In this document: positions 60,177 through 64,000 of the stretch, one piece after another | How the letters are laid out: the number at the start of each line of letters is the position of its first letter | Numbering within the stretch: position 1 is the stretch's first letter | Origin: CAYXLW01 sp964466055 | GTDB lineage: Bacteria > Patescibacteriota > Gracilibacteria > GCA-2401425 | Reading direction: 5' to 3' | DNA: 64,000 nt | Assembly: GCA_964466055.1 (NCBI GenBank) | Contig: CAYXLW010000002.1 | Location: forward strand, 224,362 to 288,361 | Made by a program: the position numbers and the translations under genes | Notes under the pieces: model-generated | What the model saw: the letters and a program-made list of their open reading frames with translations, nothing else | Databases searched by the model: none | Told to the model about the DNA's origin: nothing

Positions 60177-60764
60177 ATGAAAGAAAACGCTTTTTATCAT
60201 CGTATTATAAGGTTAAATATGGCGGTGTTTTCCATAGGAGTATTACTATTCCCATCATTTGTATATGCGGATTCTATTTTCCAAACAACAACTTATGCAG
60301 AATTTCTTTCAAATTTATGGTCACTAAGTGCCTATATTTTTATTTCACTATCTGGAATTGTTATTATTATAGGTCTTCTTTTATTCATTTTTGGGGCATC
60401 TAACAAGAACAATGAAGTTTTAGGAAAAGGATTGATTGAAGGAGGAATTTTGTCTGTAGTTCTTATCTTTTTTACAAAAGCATTTTATTCTTCATTAAAT
60501 AAAACAATCTTTAGTGTTACCGAAGAGAAGACTTTTTCTCAAATGGGAATTGCTTTGGAAAAAGTCAGTGCGTTTATTATTTCCTCAATTTCAGTTATAG
60601 CTGTAGTATCTATTTTATATTCAGGATTTTTGTACCTTACTTCTGGTGGTAAAGTAGAAAAGATTCATAAGGCTGTTAAGTCTTTTGAATATTCTATTAT
60701 TGGGATTTTAGGGATTCTTCTTTTACAAAGTATATTTAGTGGAGTTATTAAGTTTATAAGTTAA
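60177..60764 (+). CDS. Small exported membrane protein of the VirB cluster, 195 aa
   Basis: The start at 60177 (MKENAFYHRIIRLNMAVFSIGVLLFPSFVYA) gives a sound signal peptide. The longer open frame from 59970 merely translates a REP-like repeat and is rejected. The mature part has four hydrophobic helices in two pairs (LSAYIFISLSGIVIIIGLLLFIFGASNKNNEVL with GLIEGGILSVVLIFFTKAF; VSAFIISSISVIAVVSILYSGFLYLTSGGKVEKIHKAVKS with the last helix). Each pair resembles the two-helix pilin unit, so it may be a duplicated VirB2-like module. It follows the VirB2-like gene and ends two bases before the next gene. Function is inferred from context. Confidence 0.7.
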   Translation: MKENAFYHRIIRLNMAVFSIGVLLFPSFVYADSIFQTTTYAEFLSNLWSLSAYIFISLSGIVIIIGLLLFIFGASNKNNEVLGKGLIEGGILSVVLIFFTKAFYSSLNKTIFSVTEEKTFSQMGIALEKVSAFIISSISVIAVVSILYSGFLYLTSGGKVEKIHKAVKSFEYSIIGILGILLLQSIFSGVIKFIS

Positions 60765-60766
60765 AC

Positions 60767-61291
60767 ATGACAAATGAATTATCATTTTCGCATGAACCAT
60801 CAATTTATTTCAAAGATGCTGATAAATTAGTAGAAAGAATTGTAGGCTATAAAAATTATGATGAATTTTGGGAAAAAGAAAAAGATAGAATAAATAAATA
60901 TATGAATTTACCACATTGTATTACTGAAAATGTACATTCGAGAGTAATTAGTGTCATGAATAATTTTCATACATTAAATCCACATTACAGATACAGTAAA
61001 GAAAAAAATGATTATACAGAAATAATATCAGAGTTTGTAAGAGTTACGCAGGAACTTAAAATTGATCTTAAAACATTATTTGAATTAGACACCCCAGATC
61101 CTCTAGAACTCAGATATGAACAAATATTAAAATTGAGTCAAAAAGAAGCCATATTATATACAAATATGTTAAGAAAAAAAGGAATTACAGAAAAAAGAAT
61201 GCAATCTGTTCAAAAAATACTTTTTCCTGTGTTTCAAAGAATGCTAATGAAATATAAAATAGATAAATTGATAAAAGGAATAAGTGTATGA
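60767..61291 (+). CDS. Hypothetical soluble protein, 174 aa
   Basis: No family recognised. It is an alpha-helical, charged protein without signal or membrane segments (YKNYDEFWEKEKDRINKYMN, EIISEFVRVTQELKIDLKTL, KGITEKRMQSVQKILFPVFQ). It follows the membrane-protein gene by two bases and ends the plus-strand VirB-like cluster, so it is probably translated with it. It stops at TGA. Read-through would add only about 13 residues, which gives no reason to suspect recoding. Confidence 0.6.
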   Translation: MTNELSFSHEPSIYFKDADKLVERIVGYKNYDEFWEKEKDRINKYMNLPHCITENVHSRVISVMNNFHTLNPHYRYSKEKNDYTEIISEFVRVTQELKIDLKTLFELDTPDPLELRYEQILKLSQKEAILYTNMLRKKGITEKRMQSVQKILFPVFQRMLMKYKIDKLIKGISV

Positions 61292-61353
61292 GTTAATATA
61301 AAAGACTGGAAAGAAGTTATTTCATAAGGTGATTTAAATAATTTCAACTTTCA

Positions 61354-63720
61354 TTACTTCCACTCCCAATTAGTAATCTCATCAATATCAACCCCATTCT
61401 TCAAAATATATTCCTTATGTTTTTTTAGTTTAGATTTAATCTCATTCTTCACCTCCTCATATTTGTTTTTATCAATATCCCCTTGATTAAAAAGCTTTTC
61501 AGCCATATCTAAAACTAAGTGATAACGTGAAGTTTTATTTCGTGTTTCCATGTCAAAAGGAGTAGTAGTAGAACCTTCCTCCATGTAACCATTAACTTTT
61601 ATACGATGTGAGCCTCTATAATCAAATAATAATTTTTTAATTGTATGAGGATAACCATGGAAGTTATAAACAACACCTTTATCAGCAGTAAAATATTTAT
61701 CAAGTAAATCTGAATTTGATTTTACTGTGTCATCTCCTACTCCAAGAGCAGTAAGTTCAGAAACATTAACAAACCGTACTCTAACATTTGGAATTAACTG
61801 TTTAATAATTTGAATTGATGCAAGACATTCGTTTGTTACATAATCTCCACTTGAAACTAAAACAACTTGTGGATTCTCATCACTTGCAAAATCCCATGTC
61901 ATAATCCCATGATCCATTTGAACTTTTGCTTCTTCTAAAGTAAGCCAATTAAATTGATCTTTTTTACCTGCAACTACTAAATTTAATGAATTTCTTGATT
62001 CAAATATTTCTTTCATAGTGACAAGCATTGAATTTGTATCTGGGGGGAAATAAGCAGAAATTATATTCCCATCTTTTTCCATCATACTAGAAATAAACGA
62101 AGGATTTTGATGAGAAAAACCATTATGATCTTGTCTTTCTAAAAGTGATGTAAGAATAATATTTAAAGCAGGAAGTGGTTTTCTAAATTTAACTTCTTCG
62201 GATGCTTTAATAAATTTAGCATATTGATCAGCCATTGATGCAATTACTTGAACAAATGCTTCGTAGGAAACAAAAATTCCATGTCTTCCTGTAACTGTAT
62301 AACCATGTAAGAGTCCAAATAGAGTATGCTCCGAAAGCATCTCCATAACTTTTCCCTTTTTATTTAAGTCTTTATCAAAGTCTTCTATTGGCCATTCCCA
62401 AGAACGAGAGGTTTCATTAAAAATTGCATCTATTTGATTTGAATAAGTTTCATCAGGACTAAATACCCTTAAATTATTATCATGTTTATTCAGCTTAAAA
62501 AGTTGTTCTAAAAACTCTCCAGCTTTTTTCATAGAACTAGATTTTGTTTTTCCTCTACTACTATTTAAGCTAAGAGTTTTTAAATTTGGATATTTTAATT
62601 TTTTAACGATATCTCCACCAAAAGCATATTTTTGACTTCCACATGCCATTCCTTTTTGTGGGATTAAAGATTGGATATCTTTATCAAACTTAAATTCTCC
62701 TTTTTCATTAATTAACAAACTCTCAAATTTATATGATTTCAACCATCCTTCAATCATTTTCAAATGTTCAGGATTTTTCTTAACATCAGCAAGAATAACT
62801 TGATGAGAATTACAATTACCTTCAAGTTTTTCAGCTCCATCATACTCCACACCTGTCCAACCTTTTGGTGTTCGTAAAACTATCATTGGCCATCTAGGTT
62901 TTTCTATTCCTTTAATTGTTCTGGCTTTTTCTTGTATATTTCTGATTTTTCCATAACAGGTATCCATTGTTTCAGCCATTTTTTCATATACATCGTAATT
63001 CTTACCTTCTTCTACAAAGAATGGCTCGTAGCCATATCCCTCATAAAGTGCTTTCACTTCATCATTATCCATACGTCCAAGAATTGTTGGCCCTGAAATT
63101 TTATATCCATTTACATGTATAATTGGAAGAACCGCTCCATTTTCAGCAGGATTAAGAATTTTATTCACGTGCCATGCAGCAGCAAGTGGTCCAGTTTCAG
63201 ATTCCCCATCACCAACAAGGCAACAAGTTATCAAATCTGGATTATCTAACACTGAACCAAATGAAATGCTTAAGCTATAACCTAACTCCCCTCCTTCTAA
63301 AATTGCACCAGGTGCAGCAGGGTTTGAGTGTGATGGATATCCATATGGAGCAGAAAATTTTGAACAAATTTCTCTAACTCCTTCTTTATTATATGGTATT
63401 TTTTTTGGATAAAAATTTGTGAGAGATTTCTCTATAAATAAATTTGCCTGAATTGCTGGGAATCCGTGTCCCGGACCAACAACATAAAGAAACTTAGCAT
63501 TATTTTTTACAATCAATCTATTTATATTTGCATAAACAAAATTAATCCCAGGACAAGTTCCCCAATGCCCTAAAAGTCTTGGCTTTATATCTTCTGACTT
63601 AAGCTCTTTCTCGAGCAAAATATTGTCTCTTAAATATATTTGAGCTACTGCAAGATAATTAGTTGCTCTTACATATTTTTTTAAAGATAAAACTTCTTGT
63701 GGTGATATTTTTTTAGACAT
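61354..63720 (-). CDS. xfp: Xylulose-5-phosphate/fructose-6-phosphate phosphoketolase
   Basis: Thiamine-diphosphate enzyme that splits xylulose 5-phosphate (and often fructose 6-phosphate) with phosphate into acetyl phosphate and an aldose phosphate. The 788-residue length is standard. RLLGHWGTCPGINFVYAN, GPGHGFPA, CLVGDGESETGPLAAAW (cofactor-binding GDG motif, about 170), GYTVTGRHGIFVSYEAF and QDHNGFSHQNPSFI are all clear, as is the C-terminal HGYPHTIKKLLFDYRGSHR. It is monocistronic with an upstream extended -10 (TGT-TATAAT, minus strand, 63752-63747). With acetate kinase (47943) it forms an ATP-yielding route. Whether it uses one or both sugar phosphates cannot be read. Confidence 0.97.
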   Translation of the reverse strand: MSKKISPQEVLSLKKYVRATNYLAVAQIYLRDNILLEKELKSEDIKPRLLGHWGTCPGINFVYANINRLIVKNNAKFLYVVGPGHGFPAIQANLFIEKSLTNFYPKKIPYNKEGVREICSKFSAPYGYPSHSNPAAPGAILEGGELGYSLSISFGSVLDNPDLITCCLVGDGESETGPLAAAWHVNKILNPAENGAVLPIIHVNGYKISGPTILGRMDNDEVKALYEGYGYEPFFVEEGKNYDVYEKMAETMDTCYGKIRNIQEKARTIKGIEKPRWPMIVLRTPKGWTGVEYDGAEKLEGNCNSHQVILADVKKNPEHLKMIEGWLKSYKFESLLINEKGEFKFDKDIQSLIPQKGMACGSQKYAFGGDIVKKLKYPNLKTLSLNSSRGKTKSSSMKKAGEFLEQLFKLNKHDNNLRVFSPDETYSNQIDAIFNETSRSWEWPIEDFDKDLNKKGKVMEMLSEHTLFGLLHGYTVTGRHGIFVSYEAFVQVIASMADQYAKFIKASEEVKFRKPLPALNIILTSLLERQDHNGFSHQNPSFISSMMEKDGNIISAYFPPDTNSMLVTMKEIFESRNSLNLVVAGKKDQFNWLTLEEAKVQMDHGIMTWDFASDENPQVVLVSSGDYVTNECLASIQIIKQLIPNVRVRFVNVSELTALGVGDDTVKSNSDLLDKYFTADKGVVYNFHGYPHTIKKLLFDYRGSHRIKVNGYMEEGSTTTPFDMETRNKTSRYHLVLDMAEKLFNQGDIDKNKYEEVKNEIKSKLKKHKEYILKNGVDIDEITNWEWK

Positions 63721-63746
63721 AGTTTTATTGTTATTTTGTTCACTTA

Positions 63747-63752
63747 ATTATA
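63747..63752 (-). promoter_or_regulatory. -10 box of the phosphoketolase gene
   Basis: On the minus strand TATAAT preceded by TGT (extended -10), 26 bases before the ATG, with no Shine-Dalgarno site in the leader. The -35 region is a T-run without a good hexamer. Confidence 0.45.
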
Positions 63753-63776
63753 ACAAAAAAAAAGCAAATAATCCAC

Positions 63777-63805
63777 TTGACAAGAGAACCTCATAATTTT
63801 AAGAT
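63777..63805 (+). promoter_or_regulatory. Promoter of the 45-codon gene
   Basis: TTGACA (63777-63782), a 17-base spacer and TAAGAT (63800-63805): five of six bases match the -10 consensus and all six match the -35. The start at about 63812 leaves a 16-base leader before the ATG at 63828. Confidence 0.6.
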
Positions 63806-63827
63806 AATTTATCTTTAAATTCCCTAT

Positions 63828-63965
63828 ATGCAAAATACAAAGGATTATTATGAAGGTGGAAGCAAATATGGTGCTTCAGAATATCTTAAAGATAAAGGAA
63901 TTGATAAAAAACATTTCCCAAATTCTTTTTATTTAGAACCAAATGAAGATATACTAGCTTGCTAA
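63828..63965 (+). CDS. Small protein, 45 aa, with its own promoter
   Basis: ATG to TAA frame reading MQNTKDYYEGGSKYGASEYL then a basic, Phe/Tyr-containing end (KDKGIDKKHFPNSFYLEPNEDILAC). It has no signal or membrane segment and one C-terminal Cys. A near-consensus sigma-70-type promoter directly upstream supports it as a real gene. No family recognised; it could also be the start of a gene broken by an early stop, but no continuation is seen before the window ends. Confidence 0.55.
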   Translation: MQNTKDYYEGGSKYGASEYLKDKGIDKKHFPNSFYLEPNEDILAC

Positions 63966-64000
63966 AATAATTTCGAAGTATTATAATAAGGTTGTCAATT

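Noticed and set aside
54403..61291. Possible UGA-to-glycine recoding, as in Gracilibacteria and Absconditabacteria
   Set aside because: UGA ends clpB and the gene at 60767-61291, and long conserved genes (dnaK, clpB, xfp, purB) contain no in-frame UGA and use GGN for conserved glycines. The standard code fits.

Overview
The window is AT-rich (by eye about 30% GC), bacterial and densely coding, with short intergenic gaps and many standalone genes. The gene content points to a member of the Candidate Phyla Radiation (Patescibacteria): PrgI- and TraC-like proteins, VirB6-like and VirB2-like parts of a reduced type IV secretion or pilus machine, S-layer-homology proteins, a phosphoketolase plus acetate kinase, and many exported proteins of unknown family. 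UGA acts as a rare stop codon (the ClpB and 61291 gene ends) and is not read as glycine, because DnaK, ClpB and the phosphoketolase are intact without it. That argues against UGA-recoding Gracilibacteria and Absconditabacteria. The exact class cannot be fixed from this window.

Layout. 1-8998: a truncated class A penicillin-binding protein, two unknown proteins, YchF, a cysteine-rich solenoid protein, a TrmB-type regulator and a coiled-coil protein, all on the minus strand. 9100-13489: hrcA and uppP, then a PQ-loop protein, a translin-like RNA-binding protein, a small secreted protein preceded by a structured RNA with its own promoter, and a HEPN-like protein. 13546-17042: dnaK under two CIRCE operators, then a TraC-like/PrgI pair. 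17252-23499: purB, an unknown 603-residue protein, an MFS transporter behind a folded leader, a ferric-reductase-like membrane protein and a frameshifted pseudogene. 23558-38393: a minus-strand surface locus headed by an ECF sigma factor and a probable membrane anti-sigma/sensor protein. It continues with a 1466-residue S-layer protein, a pilin-like protein carrying a MopE-like metal-binding domain, a lipoprotein, other exported proteins and two large tandem paralogues.

38564-50952: an O-antigen-ligase-like protein with TPRs, tRNA-Ile(GAU), ribH, tsaD, rsmE, a second TrmB-type protein, a truncated RelA/SpoT protein, an SLH-RlpA-CAP surface protein, acetate kinase and a repeat-rich anchored protein. 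51277-61291: a plus-strand cluster of clpB, a membrane J-domain protein, an unknown protein, a VirB6-like protein with a long disordered repeat tail, a VirB2-like pilin, a second small membrane protein and an unknown soluble protein. 61354-63720: phosphoketolase. A small 45-codon gene closes the window.

How the genes fit together. HrcA and the CIRCE sites form a heat-shock circuit in which regulator and target lie about 5.5 kb apart. Phosphoketolase and AckA form an ATP-yielding route from sugar phosphate to acetate. The type IV-secretion-like parts are scattered over three places (15.6-17.0, 30.7-31.3 and 56-60.8 kb). The ECF-headed surface locus and the VirB6-like protein appear to share an exported N-terminal domain, which suggests one extracellular apparatus encoded at several loci. 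Dispersed REP-like palindromes mark the intergenic gaps and have distorted two predicted gene starts.
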